A stretch of DNA of 55,597 bases from Caryophanales bacterium (GCA_947459205.1 CANHCR010000014.1:1-55597), one strand, 5' to 3'; shown: positions 16,840 through 26,984, counted from the first letter of the stretch. Notes: generated by a model from the sequence alone, not told the origin. Numbers and translations: made by a program.

Positions 16840-19260
16840 ATGAAAGCAGTCATCATGGCAGGCGGTAAAGGGTCGCGTCTGCGTCCACTCACATGTAATA
16901 CGCCGAAACCGATGGTACCCCTGCTCAACAGACCCTGCATGGAGTACATTGTCGAGTTACTGCTGCGTCACGGCATCAACGAGATTGGCGTGACGGTTCA
17001 GTATTTGTCCGAAGTGATTAAAAATTATTTTTCCGATGGTGCCGATTTCGGTGTCAACCTCCACTATTTCGAGGAGACGAAACCGCTCGGTACGGCGGGA
17101 AGCGTGAAAAATGCCGAGACGTTTCTCGATGAGACGTTTATCGTCATCAGCGGTGATGGTTTGACCGATTTCGATTTGGAGAAAGCGATCGCCTTCCATC
17201 GTGAAAAAGGAGCGATAGCCACGCTCGTGCTAACGAGAGTGAATACACCACTGGAGTATGGCGTGGTGATGACCGATGAGACGGGGCGCATCAAGCGTTT
17301 CTTGGAAAAACCGAGTTGGAGCGAAGTGTTCAGCGATACGGTGAATACAGGAATTTACATTTTGGAACCTGAAGTGCTGAAATATTTCGAGAAAGACGTC
17401 GTCTATGATTTTGGCAACGATCTGTTTCCGATGTTGCTGAATGACGGACAACCAATGTATGGCTATGTCGCAGAAGGATATTGGTCGGATATTGGGAATT
17501 TGCAACAGTATCGGCAAACACAATTCGATATGCTCGATAAAAAAGTGAAGGTACGAATCAACGCAAACGAGGTTGACCCAGGAATCTTTCTCGAGGACAA
17601 TGCGGTCATTCCTGAGCGAGTGAAACTGACGGCGCCGGTCTATGTTGGCAGTCACTGTTCCATCCATGAGAAGGCGGTCATCAGCGAGTATTCCGTGCTC
17701 GGACGAAACAATATTCTGTTGTCTGGCACGTCGCTGCAACGTTCGATAGTTTGGGATGGTTCACATCTGGGTAGCGGGGCTGAACTGCAAGGCTCGACGA
17801 TTTGCAGTCACGTGCAAATCGGGAACAGCGCAACCTTGTTCGAAGGCTCCGTCATCGGACCAAGTTGTACGATTGGTGCCAAATCTTCCGTGCGACCGAA
17901 CGTCAAATTGTGGCCGAACAAACATGTGCAAGATAATTCTACGATTCATACTTCGCTCATTTGGGGCGAGCAAATGATGAGTAATCTGTTCGGCAGTCAT
18001 GGTGTTTCGGGCATCGCAAATGTCGATATTACACCCGACTTTGTCAGTCGCTTGGCTTCATCTTACGGTGCGATTTTGCCGCAAGGCTCGACCATTGCCA
18101 TCAGCAGTTCCTCACATCCGTTTGCGGAAATGATTAAAAATGCAATTACAGCAGGTTTGCATTCAGCCGGTATTCATACGCTTGATCAAGGTGCGACGAT
18201 CAGTGCGGTCGCTCGTGCAACGGTTCGGCGTTTGCGATTGGAGGGTGCAATCCATGTGCGGATCGTCAATTCGCAAGGTGAAAAACGGGTGCTTGTCGAG
18301 TTTATGGACAGCGAAGGATTGCCGATTACAAAAAATGTTGAGCGCAAAATTGAAAATTCCTTCTTCCAGGAAGATTATGTGCGCAGTAACATGGATCGCA
18401 TCGGTGCGACTCGTCACTATACGCATGCCGGCGACGATTATATCCGCAATTTGATTGAAGATTTGCGCATTGAACCGGTGCGCAACGCCGCCATCAAGAT
18501 GGTGCTGCAGTATGATCAGAACGCGCTTGGTTTTCTCGCCTCGCAATGGATTCGTCACCTGAATTGTCGTGTGATGACGTACCATTCGACCGAATCGTCG
18601 ACGACCGAACTTTCACAAATGGTTAAAAATAACGGCGCTGAGTTCGGCGTCTACATCGATGAGAACGGCCAGGGCATGGTACTGATTACGGAAGAAGGCG
18701 CGATTGTAGACGAAGACTTGTTGCTTGCGCTGAAAGTAATGGTGTTGTTCAAAAACAAGAAACACTCGACGATTGGCATTCCCGTCAGTGCGCCGCACAT
18801 TATCGAAACGATTGCTGCGAATCTGAACGGAAATGTCATCCGCACGAAAGAGAATGCCCGTGCGATGATGGAAGTATGTTCAGACAAGAAGTTTCATCCG
18901 CTGTTCGATGACCTCTATATGCTCAGCAAAATTGTCGAGTATATGGCGCTGGAAAAGTTGACACTAACGCAAATCTTGAATCAAATTCCGCAGTTTTACA
19001 TTGTTCGCGAAGAAGTGCCATGCCCATGGAGTGATAAAGGTCGGATCATGCGTACGTTGATGAATCTCTCGCGAGACAAGTCAGTGGAATTGGTCGACGG
19101 CATCAAAATTTTCACGGATGACGGTTGGGTGTTGATCCTCCCTGACTTGGATGAACCGACATTCAAAATCATCGCGCAGTCGCAATCGTTCCAGCATGCG
19201 AAATCGATGATTGCCACGTACTCCAAAATGATTGTTGATTCTTACCAAGCGAAAGCATAA
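16840..19260 (+). CDS. Sugar nucleotidyltransferase / phosphomannomutase-like fusion
   Basis: An 806-residue fusion. Residues 1-235 are a nucleotidyltransferase with MAGGKGSRLRPLT, PKPMVPL, the metal Asp in GDGLTDFD and the EKP loop, all intact; the likely product is a GDP- or ADP-sugar. Residues 250-375 are left-handed beta-helix repeats. Residues 390-806 are a phosphohexomutase-like domain. Its SSSSHPFAEMIKNAI and SAGIHTLD segments align with the first domain of phosphomannomutases, but the place of the phosphoserine motif TASHNP reads IVNSQGE. The mutase half may therefore be a binding or regulatory domain. GGAGGGTG precedes the ATG, five bases after the previous stop. Confidence 0.85.
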   Translation: MKAVIMAGGKGSRLRPLTCNTPKPMVPLLNRPCMEYIVELLLRHGINEIGVTVQYLSEVIKNYFSDGADFGVNLHYFEETKPLGTAGSVKNAETFLDETFIVISGDGLTDFDLEKAIAFHREKGAIATLVLTRVNTPLEYGVVMTDETGRIKRFLEKPSWSEVFSDTVNTGIYILEPEVLKYFEKDVVYDFGNDLFPMLLNDGQPMYGYVAEGYWSDIGNLQQYRQTQFDMLDKKVKVRINANEVDPGIFLEDNAVIPERVKLTAPVYVGSHCSIHEKAVISEYSVLGRNNILLSGTSLQRSIVWDGSHLGSGAELQGSTICSHVQIGNSATLFEGSVIGPSCTIGAKSSVRPNVKLWPNKHVQDNSTIHTSLIWGEQMMSNLFGSHGVSGIANVDITPDFVSRLASSYGAILPQGSTIAISSSSHPFAEMIKNAITAGLHSAGIHTLDQGATISAVARATVRRLRLEGAIHVRIVNSQGEKRVLVEFMDSEGLPITKNVERKIENSFFQEDYVRSNMDRIGATRHYTHAGDDYIRNLIEDLRIEPVRNAAIKMVLQYDQNALGFLASQWIRHLNCRVMTYHSTESSTTELSQMVKNNGAEFGVYIDENGQGMVLITEEGAIVDEDLLLALKVMVLFKNKKHSTIGIPVSAPHIIETIAANLNGNVIRTKENARAMMEVCSDKKFHPLFDDLYMLSKIVEYMALEKLTLTQILNQIPQFYIVREEVPCPWSDKGRIMRTLMNLSRDKSVELVDGIKIFTDDGWVLILPDLDEPTFKIIAQSQSFQHAKSMIATYSKMIVDSYQAKA

Positions 19261-19296
19261 GCGAATATGAGTACCCCGATTGCACGCTGGGTTCAG

Positions 19297-19344
19297 ACAA
19301 AAAAGGCGCTCGCCCGTCATTTCGATGACAGGTTGGCGCCTTTG
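19297..19344. terminator. Bidirectional terminator, sugar cassette / gcvH
   Basis: Outer arms AAAGGCGC and GCGCCTTT enclose an inner hairpin GTCAT-TTCG-ATGAC. The T run is best on the minus strand, so it chiefly serves gcvH. Confidence 0.75.
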
Positions 19345-19372
19345 CTATTTGTTACTCTTGCGGGTCGCTTAT

Positions 19373-19756
19373 CTACTCGCTCAAATAAGTCTCCACATAC
19401 TTTGCCTGATCCCACAGTTTTTCAAGTTCTGCTTGGTCTGCAAGTTCAACGACAATCATCCAGCCGTCGCCGTACGTATCTTCATTGACTTTCTCGGGTG
19501 CGTCAGCCAAAAGGTCATTGACCGCTACAATTTTGCCGCTAATCGGCGAATAAATTTCGGAAACGGTTTTGACTGACTCTACGCTACCGAATGCCTCGCC
19601 GTACTTGACATGATCACCGACAGCAGGCAAATCGACGAATACGATATCGCCCAGCTCGGACGCTGCAAATTCAGTGATGCCGACGGTGACGCGGTTGCCC
19701 TCTACTCGCGCCCACTCATGCTCAACATAATATTTCAAATCTTGTGGATGGTTCAT
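19373..19756 (-). CDS. gcvH: Glycine cleavage system H protein
   Basis: A 127-residue lipoyl carrier. Lys63 in SVESVKTVSE is the lipoylation site. GcvH shuttles the aminomethyl group between the P, T and L proteins, and in Bacillus also passes lipoyl groups to other enzymes. No gcvT or gcvP is near, so it is a stand-alone copy; a role in lipoate relay would not need them. The start lies inside the end of the thioredoxin-like gene (35-base overlap), with AAAGGAG upstream. Confidence 0.95.
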   Translation of the reverse strand: MNHPQDLKYYVEHEWARVEGNRVTVGITEFAASELGDIVFVDLPAVGDHVKYGEAFGSVESVKTVSEIYSPISGKIVAVNDLLADAPEKVNEDTYGDGWMIVVELADQAELEKLWDQAKYVETYLSE

Positions 19757-20222
19757 CGTTTACTCGCTCCTTTATGTCATTGGCTCTAAGTATGGATTGC
19801 AGGCGGTGTACCAACAAAGTGATTCCCTGCTCTCCTGACTGAATATGGCGGAGTTGCATACGTTCGTCAAACAAATATGTCGCAGGCACGATACGGTTGC
19901 CAAATGTAGCGGCGATGGATCCCTTATCGTCGAGAGCAATCGGATGTTGCAATTCATATCCATCAATCATACGTTTGATCGCTTCTCGATCTCGTTCTTC
20001 ACTAGTTCGTGCCACGTGCACACCGATGATTTGCAACTGTTGTGAATGCTTGTATAGTCTATCCCATTTTGCGATTTGCGGAAGCAGTTGCTCGTTAGCA
20101 CAACAATCAACGGACCAAAAATAGAGTAGCAATGGAATGTTCCCTACGGCCTCGTGACTGTATGCTTGCCCTAGCCAACTCTCATGGCCGCTTAATCCGG
20201 GAAAAGACTCGCGCAGTTTCAT
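19722..20222 (-). CDS. Thioredoxin-fold (TlpA/ResA-like) protein lacking CXXC
   Basis: A 166-residue soluble protein with the TlpA/AhpC-TSA layout: an N-terminal beta-alpha, [18 protein letters not shown] at the active-site position, and the cis-Pro loop [10 protein letters not shown] near residue 117. Where the family has W-C-x-x-C, this protein has D-C40-C41-A-N43, so the second redox Cys is missing and the pair is vicinal. It has no signal peptide or membrane anchor. Its ATG overlaps the leuB TGA (ATGA), and its end overlaps gcvH, so the three genes are tightly coupled. Function unknown; a peroxiredoxin-like or non-redox role is possible. Confidence 0.75.
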   Translation of the reverse strand: MKLRESFPGLSGHESWLGQAYSHEAVGNIPLLLYFWSVDCCANEQLLPQIAKWDRLYKHSQQLQIIGVHVARTSEERDREAIKRMIDGYELQHPIALDDKGSIAATFGNRIVPATYLFDERMQLRHIQSGEQGITLLVHRLQSILRANDIKERVNDEPSTRFEILC

Positions 20223-21304
20223 CGAGCCATTGCTGCAACGATCAAGTCGCCCATGGCCGTCGTACCAATCGCCTTACTTTTATCAACTGCGATATCGCCT
20301 GTACGGTGGCCTGCATCCAATACATTTTTGACCGCACGCTCAATAACGTCCGCCGCTTCGCCAAAGCCGAAGGAAAGACGGAACATCAATGCGACCGACA
20401 AGATGGTAGCAATCGGATTGGCAATTCCTTGACCGGCAATATCTGGCGCCGAACCGTGAACTGGTTCATAAAGGCCGAAACTGCCCTCTCCTAGGGATGC
20501 TGAAGACAACATGCCAATCGAACCAGTCAACATTGCTGCTTCATCGCTCAAAATGTCGCCGAACATGTTCTCGGTAACGATGACGTCAAAACTGGATGGA
20601 CGACGCAACAACTGCATCGCGCAGTTGTCGACCAGAACGTGCTCCAATTCTACATCCGGATATTGTTCGGAGACGCGCACGACCGTTTCACGCCACAAGC
20701 GCGACGTTTCAAGAACGTTTGCTTTGTCGACAGAGGCAAGGCGCTTTCTCCGTTTTTGTGCGATATCAAACGCTTGGTGAGCGATGCGCTCCACTTCCTT
20801 CACGTTGTAGACGCACGTGTCGACCGCTTCCTGACCACCGCCGTTTGCCGATTCGCGACGGAATTTCTCACCGAAATAAATGCCCCCTGTCAACTCACGA
20901 ACGACGATTAAGTCGGTGCCGTCCAATACTTCTGGTTTGAGCGTTGACGCATCTTTCAAGCAATCGAAGACGACCGCAGGACGAATATTCGAAAACAAGC
21001 CGAGCGCTTTGCGAATGCCGAGCAAGCCTGTTTCAGGACGAAGTTCTTTAGGATTGTTATCCCATTTTGGACCGCCTACTGCTCCGAGTAAGACAGCGTC
21101 CGCTTTTTGACACATTTCTAATGTATCTTGCGGCAACGGTGTTCCTTTCTCATCGATGGCAATGCCACCGAATAACCCGTGCTCCAATTCAAATTTGTAA
21201 CCGAACAGTTCTTCTGTTTGGCGGAGAACTTTGATCGCCTCTTCGACGACTTCCGGACCGATTCCGTCACCGGCAACGACCGCAATTTTTTTGACTTCAG
21301 ACAA
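20219..21304 (-). CDS. leuB: 3-isopropylmalate dehydrogenase
   Basis: LeuB oxidises and decarboxylates 3-isopropylmalate with NAD in leucine synthesis. The 361-residue chain has the family motifs: GDGIGPEVV near the start, [11 protein letters not shown], the [11 protein letters not shown] metal-site helix and the [15 protein letters not shown] loop for NAD. AAAGGAG lies eight bases before TTG 21304, so I use this start, not the ATG at 21328. It is separated from leuA by the GH31 gene on the other strand, and leuC and leuD are not in the window. It heads an unusual operon with a thioredoxin-like gene and gcvH. Confidence 0.95.
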   Translation of the reverse strand: MSEVKKIAVVAGDGIGPEVVEEAIKVLRQTEELFGYKFELEHGLFGGIAIDEKGTPLPQDTLEMCQKADAVLLGAVGGPKWDNNPKELRPETGLLGIRKALGLFSNIRPAVVFDCLKDASTLKPEVLDGTDLIVVRELTGGIYFGEKFRRESANGGGQEAVDTCVYNVKEVERIAHQAFDIAQKRRKRLASVDKANVLETSRLWRETVVRVSEQYPDVELEHVLVDNCAMQLLRRPSSFDVIVTENMFGDILSDEAAMLTGSIGMLSSASLGEGSFGLYEPVHGSAPDIAGQGIANPIATILSVALMFRLSFGFGEAADVIERAVKNVLDAGHRTGDIAVDKSKAIGTTAMGDLIVAAMAR

Positions 21305-21411
21305 TGTGTCCACTCCTTTAGTTTGCATTCAAAATGCGTGCAATGTATGCTAATTAAGACTATATTATTTTTAACATATTCATCTACTAATTACAACAAG
21401 GAGCGCCGCGA

Positions 21412-23772
21412 ATGAACGATCAGTCGAACAAACGCTTAAGAATGTTAATCACCGTTACAATGGCTATGCTGGTTATCGTGCTCGTCTTCATTTGGACTTC
21501 GCAACAAGGTCGATATGGACTCGTCGAAACGAAAAATGTGCGTCTTGATGAAACATTCCCCGGAAACAAATTAGATTTGTATGGAATCGAGCACAACTCA
21601 ATTCAGTTGCGTCACGACAAGCAACAATGGGAGTTGCAATTTCTCGCTGCAGACATTTTGCGTGTTCACGTTCTGCCGAATAGCAAAGCGGAGCCGAACA
21701 GCGCTGTGTTAGCAGCACGCGAGTGGCCAAAAGTTGAAGTGACCGTTCGTGAAGATGAGCGTTACTTGCAATTTTATACACCTTCACTGAAAGCATTTGT
21801 CGATAAGCAACAGATGACGATCCGCTTTGAAGATGGGGGCAAACGGACGCTAGTTGAAATGAGCGCTTTCGAAGATTTCGCTTATGAAGTCGCGTTCCGT
21901 CACGATGTCGGTGATCAGTTTTATGGAATTCACGGGTTTCATGCGAATCAAAACTCGTTCCAAGGGATGTTGCGTGATGGCGGAGCAGTCATCGAAGCTG
22001 GTACACAAGGGAATGCTGGTGCGCCGTTCATATGGTCGTTGCAAAATTTTGGACTGTTGTTCGACACGACCACGGGTAGCTTCAGTAACTTTGATGGGCG
22101 TCTAGCCTTGACGAACCGCTCGAAGCCGGATTTGCAATATTTTGTGATGAGTGGTGCGCCGTTACGATTACAGCAATCACTAGCTGAATTGACTGGCAAA
22201 CCGCCGATGTTTCCGAAATGGTCGCTTGGATTTAATAATAGTGAGTGGGGCATTGACCAAAAGGAACTAGAGCGTGACGTTGCACTTTATCGGGAGAAGC
22301 AAATTCCGCTTGACAACTATACGCTCGATTTTGATTGGAAGGCTTGGGGCGAGGATAACTACGGAGAATCGCGCTGGAACGAGGCAAAATTCCCAGATGG
22401 TGCGAGTGGCAAATTAAAGGCTAAGATGGATGCGCAAGGGATTAAACTGACCGGAATTATGAAGCCAAGGATTCATGTGGATACGGAGCAAGGGCGGTAT
22501 GCGACAGACAATGGCTTTTGGTGGCCGGATTTGCAACCGTTTGATGATTACTTTTCGAAGCAAAAAGTGAATGTCTTGAATTTTGCATTACCGGAAGTGC
22601 GCGAGTGGTATTTTAACGATGATGTAAAGCATGCGTTCAAGACGGGAATTGTCGGCTGGTGGAACGATGAGGCCGATGAAATGTATGACAATTTGCAGTT
22701 TATGAACATGCAGAAGACACTGTATGAAGGTCAACGTTCGATCAGCAACCAGCGCGTGTGGTCGATCAATCGCAATTATTTCCTCGGTTCGCAGCGCTAT
22801 GCGTATAGCATGTGGTCGGGCGATATCAGCACTGGATTTTTTAGTATGGCGAAACAGCGCGAACGGTTGCTGTCGGCGGTCAACATCGGTCAGGCGAAGT
22901 GGGGCATGGATAGTGGCGGCTTCCACGGTACTCCTTCGGCGGAAAACTATGCTCGATGGATTCAGTTCAGTGCCTTCACGCCAATGTTCCGTGTGCATGG
23001 AACGCTAGATGAACAGCGTCAGCCGTGGGTCTATGGCGTGCAAGCCGAAAAAGTGGCAAAAGCGGCGGTTCAACTTCGCTACGAGTTAATTCCTTATATG
23101 TACGCTTATGAGCGACGTGCATTTGAGACCGGCATCGGATTAGTGAAACCTTTATTATATGATTACCCGAACGACGCTCAGTTGGCGAATTACATCGATG
23201 CGTGGATGTTTGGTGACCACCTGCTTGTCGCGCCGGTTGTCGAGGAAGGACAAACAGAGAAAGAGATTTATTTGCCAGAAGGACGTTGGATAGATTATTT
23301 TAGCGGGAAAACGTATATGGGTGGGCAAACAATCAATTACAAATTGAATGCCACGACTTGGGAAGATATCCCGCTGTTCATCAAAGAAGGCGCAATCATT
23401 CCGAAATATCCGGTGATGAATTACGTTGGCGAGCAGAAAGTGAGCGATGTTGCCATCGATATGTTCCCTTCGGAAAAAGTCGGAGCATTCGTTTTTTATG
23501 ACGATGACGGCGCAACGTATGATTATGAAAAAGGAAGCTATTTCCGTCAACCACTTCGCGTATGGAAAATGAAAGAAAAAGTGACGATTGATTTAGGGCA
23601 AAAGACTGGCAGCTATGATTCCAAGACGAATTCTTACACGTTGCGAGTCCATGGTATTCGCGCTTCTAATGTCGTAAACGCTAAGGATTGGCGTGTCGAA
23701 GAAGACATTTATGGTCCGCTGACGGTCATTAAAGTGGCCGCTGGTGAGAAGAAAGTTTTAACGTTATATTAA
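21412..23772 (+). CDS. Membrane-anchored GH31 alpha-glucosidase
   Basis: A 786-residue family 31 glycoside hydrolase. Residues 11-30 form one hydrophobic anchor after a basic start, so the enzyme should face outside. An N-terminal beta-sandwich (residues 60-260) precedes the barrel; the nucleophile is Asp419 in GWWNDEADE and the likely acid/base is Asp471 in WSGD. The end is the usual GH31 beta domains. Substrates could be maltose, isomaltose, xylosides or sulfoquinovosides; the sequence does not settle this. It lies between leuB and leuA on the opposite strand, transcribed alone from an AAGGAG site. Confidence 0.9.
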   Translation: MNDQSNKRLRMLITVTMAMLVIVLVFIWTSQQGRYGLVETKNVRLDETFPGNKLDLYGIEHNSIQLRHDKQQWELQFLAADILRVHVLPNSKAEPNSAVLAAREWPKVEVTVREDERYLQFYTPSLKAFVDKQQMTIRFEDGGKRTLVEMSAFEDFAYEVAFRHDVGDQFYGIHGFHANQNSFQGMLRDGGAVIEAGTQGNAGAPFIWSLQNFGLLFDTTTGSFSNFDGRLALTNRSKPDLQYFVMSGAPLRLQQSLAELTGKPPMFPKWSLGFNNSEWGIDQKELERDVALYREKQIPLDNYTLDFDWKAWGEDNYGESRWNEAKFPDGASGKLKAKMDAQGIKLTGIMKPRIHVDTEQGRYATDNGFWWPDLQPFDDYFSKQKVNVLNFALPEVREWYFNDDVKHAFKTGIVGWWNDEADEMYDNLQFMNMQKTLYEGQRSISNQRVWSINRNYFLGSQRYAYSMWSGDISTGFFSMAKQRERLLSAVNIGQAKWGMDSGGFHGTPSAENYARWIQFSAFTPMFRVHGTLDEQRQPWVYGVQAEKVAKAAVQLRYELIPYMYAYERRAFETGIGLVKPLLYDYPNDAQLANYIDAWMFGDHLLVAPVVEEGQTEKEIYLPEGRWIDYFSGKTYMGGQTINYKLNATTWEDIPLFIKEGAIIPKYPVMNYVGEQKVSDVAIDMFPSEKVGAFVFYDDDGATYDYEKGSYFRQPLRVWKMKEKVTIDLGQKTGSYDSKTNSYTLRVHGIRASNVVNAKDWRVEEDIYGPLTVIKVAAGEKKVLTLY

Positions 23773-23793
23773 CTCTAAAAGAGATTTAAACAT

Positions 23794-23836
23794 ACAAAAA
23801 CGGTCCGCAAGCTTTGGCTTGACGGACCGTTTTTTG
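23794..23836. terminator. Bidirectional terminator, GH31 / leuA
   Basis: AAAACGGTCCG and CGGACCGTTTTTT form an eleven-base stem with a loop of about 13 bases and both an A and a T flank, between convergent genes. Confidence 0.9.
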
Positions 23837-23858
23837 GTGTCATGTCTCGGTTCAAATT

Positions 23859-25403
23859 TTAAACAGATGTTTTATCTGCCTTGGAAGCAACCGGCGCGGT
23901 ACGGCGTTCAATCACGCGATTTAGTGCTTCGACATACGCTTTTGCACTCGCTTCCAATATATCTGTACTGATACCGCGTCCAGTCACAACGTGCCCGTTT
24001 TGACGCATCACAACATGCACTTCACCGAGTGCATCGGTTCCTTGTGTCACCGATTTGATGGAATAATCTTCGAGTTCCACCTGCTCGTTCGTCGCCTTGT
24101 CAATCGCTTTGTAGAGCGCATCAACCGATCCGTTGCCTGTTGCTACTTCTTCAATCGATTCACCGTCTACTTTTAGCAAACGAATGGTCGCAGTCGGAAT
24201 CGCCTGATTGCCATACAAAACTTGCATATAGTCAAGTTTATAGGACTCCTGCACACCGACCAATTTCTCTTCAACCAACGCTCGCAAATCTTCATCGTAT
24301 ACTTGCTTCTTGCGATCGGCAAGCACCTTGAATTTAGCGAACGCCTCGTTGATTTGCTCATCATTCAAATGATAGCCGAGTTCGTTCAAACGCTCACGGA
24401 AAGCGTTACGTCCTGACAACTTACCAATCGGCAATTTTGTCTTCAGACCAATCGTTTCCGGACTTATGATTTCGTACGTCGTTTTCTCTTTGAGCATACC
24501 ATCCTGATGGATGCCGGACTCATGCGCAAACGCATTCGCACCAACAATCGCTTTGTTGCCAGGCACCGGCATCCCCGTCATTTTGCTGACCAGAGTGCTC
24601 GTGCGATAAATTTCACTTAATACAACACCGGTTTTCGCTTGGAAAAATTCAGCGCGTGTCTCAAGCGCCATCACAACTTCCTCAAGCGCAGTGTTCCCAG
24701 CACGCTCACCGATACCGTTAATCGTACCCTCAATTTGATCGGCACCATTCAAAATCGCCGCCAACGAGTTCGCCGTCGCCATCCCAAGATCATCGTGGCA
24801 GTGTGCGCTCAATTGAATCTTCTCAATACCTGGCACTTGCTCTTTTAATGTCTTGAAAATGTTGCCGAATTCCGAAGGCGTCATATATCCAACGGTATCA
24901 GGAATGTTAACGACTGTGGCGCCGGCACGAATCGCCATCGCTGTCACTTCACACAGGAAGTCCAGTTCTGTACGCCCTGCATCTTCAGGCGAAAACTCGA
25001 TTTTGCTGAAATATTTCTTCGCATAACGAATCGCCGCTTCCGCTGTTTCCAGCACTTGTTGCTTATCCATGCGCAATTTGTATTGGCGATGAATCGGAGA
25101 CGTAGCAAGAAACAGGTGCAAACAAGGGTCCTGCGCGCCAATCAGCGCTTCCCGAGCCGCCTCAATGTCCTGTTCGCGTGAGCGAGAAAGCCCGATAACG
25201 CTAGCATTTTTGATGGCCCGCGCAACTGCATTGACCGCTGCCAAGTCTCCAGGTGAAGCTGCCGGAAATCCCGCCTCAATCCGATCGATTCCCATTCGCT
25301 CAAGTTGGAGCGCCACCTCCACCTTCTCTTGGGCGTTCAGATTCACACCAGGCGACTGCTCTCCGTCGCGCAACGTCGTGTCAAACAGATAAATCTTTCT
25401 CAT
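23859..25403 (-). CDS. leuA: 2-isopropylmalate synthase
   Basis: LeuA condenses acetyl-CoA with 2-oxoisovalerate, the first step to leucine. The 514 residues comprise the TIM barrel with [12 protein letters not shown] at the start and the metal-binding HCHDDLGMA, then the linker and the C-terminal LeuA dimer domain that binds leucine for feedback control. ATG 25403 follows AGGAGGTG; the GTG at 25412 overlaps that site and was discarded. Last gene of ilvB-ilvH-ilvC-leuA. leuBCD do not follow as in Bacillus; a terminator and the GH31 gene do. Confidence 0.96.
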   Translation of the reverse strand: MRKIYLFDTTLRDGEQSPGVNLNAQEKVEVALQLERMGIDRIEAGFPAASPGDLAAVNAVARAIKNASVIGLSRSREQDIEAAREALIGAQDPCLHLFLATSPIHRQYKLRMDKQQVLETAEAAIRYAKKYFSKIEFSPEDAGRTELDFLCEVTAMAIRAGATVVNIPDTVGYMTPSEFGNIFKTLKEQVPGIEKIQLSAHCHDDLGMATANSLAAILNGADQIEGTINGIGERAGNTALEEVVMALETRAEFFQAKTGVVLSEIYRTSTLVSKMTGMPVPGNKAIVGANAFAHESGIHQDGMLKEKTTYEIISPETIGLKTKLPIGKLSGRNAFRERLNELGYHLNDEQINEAFAKFKVLADRKKQVYDEDLRALVEEKLVGVQESYKLDYMQVLYGNQAIPTATIRLLKVDGESIEEVATGNGSVDALYKAIDKATNEQVELEDYSIKSVTQGTDALGEVHVVMRQNGHVVTGRGISTDILEASAKAYVEALNRVIERRTAPVASKADKTSV

Positions 25404-25451
25404 CCCACTCACCTCCTTGTGATTCTCGTTCGTGCGAATAGCAAAAGATAA

Positions 25452-26444
25452 TTACTTCTTAATCCAGTGCATCATGCCGCGCAATTTTTCGCCAACCACT
25501 TCAATCGGATGCTCTGCTTCACGGCGACGAGTCGCTGTAAAGAATGCACGATTGGATTGATTTTCAAGAATGTAGTTACGCGCGAAAATACCGCGTTGAA
25601 TATCTTCAAGAATGCGTTTCATTTCTGCTTTCGTGTCGTCAGTCACGACGCGTGGACCGGAAACATAGTCACCATACTCTGCTGTGTCACTGATCGAATA
25701 GCGCATGCGAGCAAGACCGCCCTCATACATCAAGTCAACGATCAATTTCAACTCATGCAAGCACTCAAAGTAAGCAATCTCTGGTTGGTAACCCGCTTCG
25801 ATCAATGTCTCGAAACCTGCTTTTACAAGGTGGCTGACACCGCCGCAAAGAACCGCTTGCTCACCGAACAAATCAGTTTCTGTCTCTTCACGGAACGAAG
25901 TCTCGATGACCCCTGCACGCGTACAACCGATACCTTTAGCATAAGCAAGCCCGATTGCTTTCGCATTGCCTGTTGCATCTTGGTGAATCGCAATCAATCC
26001 AGGCACACCGAACTCTTCAGTGTACGTACGACGAACAAGGTGACCTGGCGACTTCGGTGCTACGAGGAACACGTCAAGGTCAGGACGAGGAATGATTTGT
26101 CCGAAGTGGATGTTGAATCCGTGCGAAAACATGAGTGCCGCACCTTGTTTCAAATTCGCTTCGATGGAGTCTTTGTACACTTTCGCTTGCGTTTCGTCTG
26201 GCATCAAAATTTGCACAACATCCGCTTTTTTAACGGCATCTGCAACCTCAAGCACTTCAAAACCGTCTTTTGCAGCAACGTCCCAAGAACGGCCTTTGCG
26301 CAATCCGATGACAACATTCAATCCGCTGTCACGCAAGTTTTGTGCTTGCGCATGTCCTTGGCTGCCGTAACCGATGACGGCGATTGTTTTTCCTTTTAAC
26401 AAATTCAAATCTGCATCTTGCTCATAATACATTGTAACTGGCAT
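25452..26444 (-). CDS. ilvC: Ketol-acid reductoisomerase
   Basis: IlvC isomerises and reduces acetolactate and acetohydroxybutyrate with NADPH in valine and isoleucine synthesis. At 330 residues it is the short class I form. The Rossmann motif [12 protein letters not shown] is at residues 26-37, and the metal-site helix [12 protein letters not shown] is present. A strong AAGGAGG site precedes the ATG. It is the third gene of the T-box operon. Confidence 0.97.
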   Translation of the reverse strand: MPVTMYYEQDADLNLLKGKTIAVIGYGSQGHAQAQNLRDSGLNVVIGLRKGRSWDVAAKDGFEVLEVADAVKKADVVQILMPDETQAKVYKDSIEANLKQGAALMFSHGFNIHFGQIIPRPDLDVFLVAPKSPGHLVRRTYTEEFGVPGLIAIHQDATGNAKAIGLAYAKGIGCTRAGVIETSFREETETDLFGEQAVLCGGVSHLVKAGFETLIEAGYQPEIAYFECLHELKLIVDLMYEGGLARMRYSISDTAEYGDYVSGPRVVTDDTKAEMKRILEDIQRGIFARNYILENQSNRAFFTATRRREAEHPIEVVGEKLRGMMHWIKK

Positions 26445-26507
26445 GAAACGTAATCCTCCTTGGTTTATGAAAAAAATTTGATGAATACTTGAATGAACTC
26501 TTAATAA

Positions 26508-26984
26508 CTAGCCGCGAGTCATCGCGCTGACACCAGTGCGAGTCAATTCGCGAATGCCGTACGGTTCAAGCAATTGCACCATAGCGTCAATTTTATCAGA
26601 GTTGCCGACAACTTGCACAATCATCGCTGTCGGACTAATGTCGACGACCGATGCACGGAACGTTTCAATCACGCCAAGAATTTCTGGACGTTTGACGGGT
26701 TCAGCATTCACTTTGATTAACGCCAACTCACGCGCCACCATCGCACCAGCACTAAGATCAACAACTTTGATGACATCAATCAGCTTGTACAACTGTTTTG
26801 AAACTTGCTCAACCGTCTTGTGGTCGCCGAGCGTGACAATCACCATTCTTGAAAGTCCCATCTCTTCGGACGGACCGACGGTAATGCTCTCAATGTTATA
26901 ACCTCTGCGACCGAACAAACCGGATACACGTTGTAACACACCCGGTTGATCGTTCACGAGCACGGAAATCGTATGTTTAATCAT
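26508..26984 (-). CDS. ilvH: Acetolactate synthase small subunit
   Basis: The regulatory subunit binds valine through its N-terminal ACT domain (VLVNDQPGVLQRVSGLFGRRGYNIESITVG region) and activates the large subunit. Length 158 residues, with the C-terminal ACT-like domain present. Its ATG shares one base with the ilvB TAA (TAATG), so they are translationally coupled. Confidence 0.95.
   Translation of the reverse strand: MIKHTISVLVNDQPGVLQRVSGLFGRRGYNIESITVGPSEEMGLSRMVIVTLGDHKTVEQVSKQLYKLIDVIKVVDLSAGAMVARELALIKVNAEPVKRPEILGVIETFRASVVDISPTAMIVQVVGNSDKIDAMVQLLEPYGIRELTRTGVSAMTRG

Noticed and set aside
19757-20222. Possible glycine riboswitch before gcvH
   Set aside because: The gcvH start is inside the upstream coding region, leaving no room for an untranslated aptamer.
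25467-26399. 310-residue plus-strand frame
   Set aside because: Antisense to ilvC; no ribosome site and no family features.
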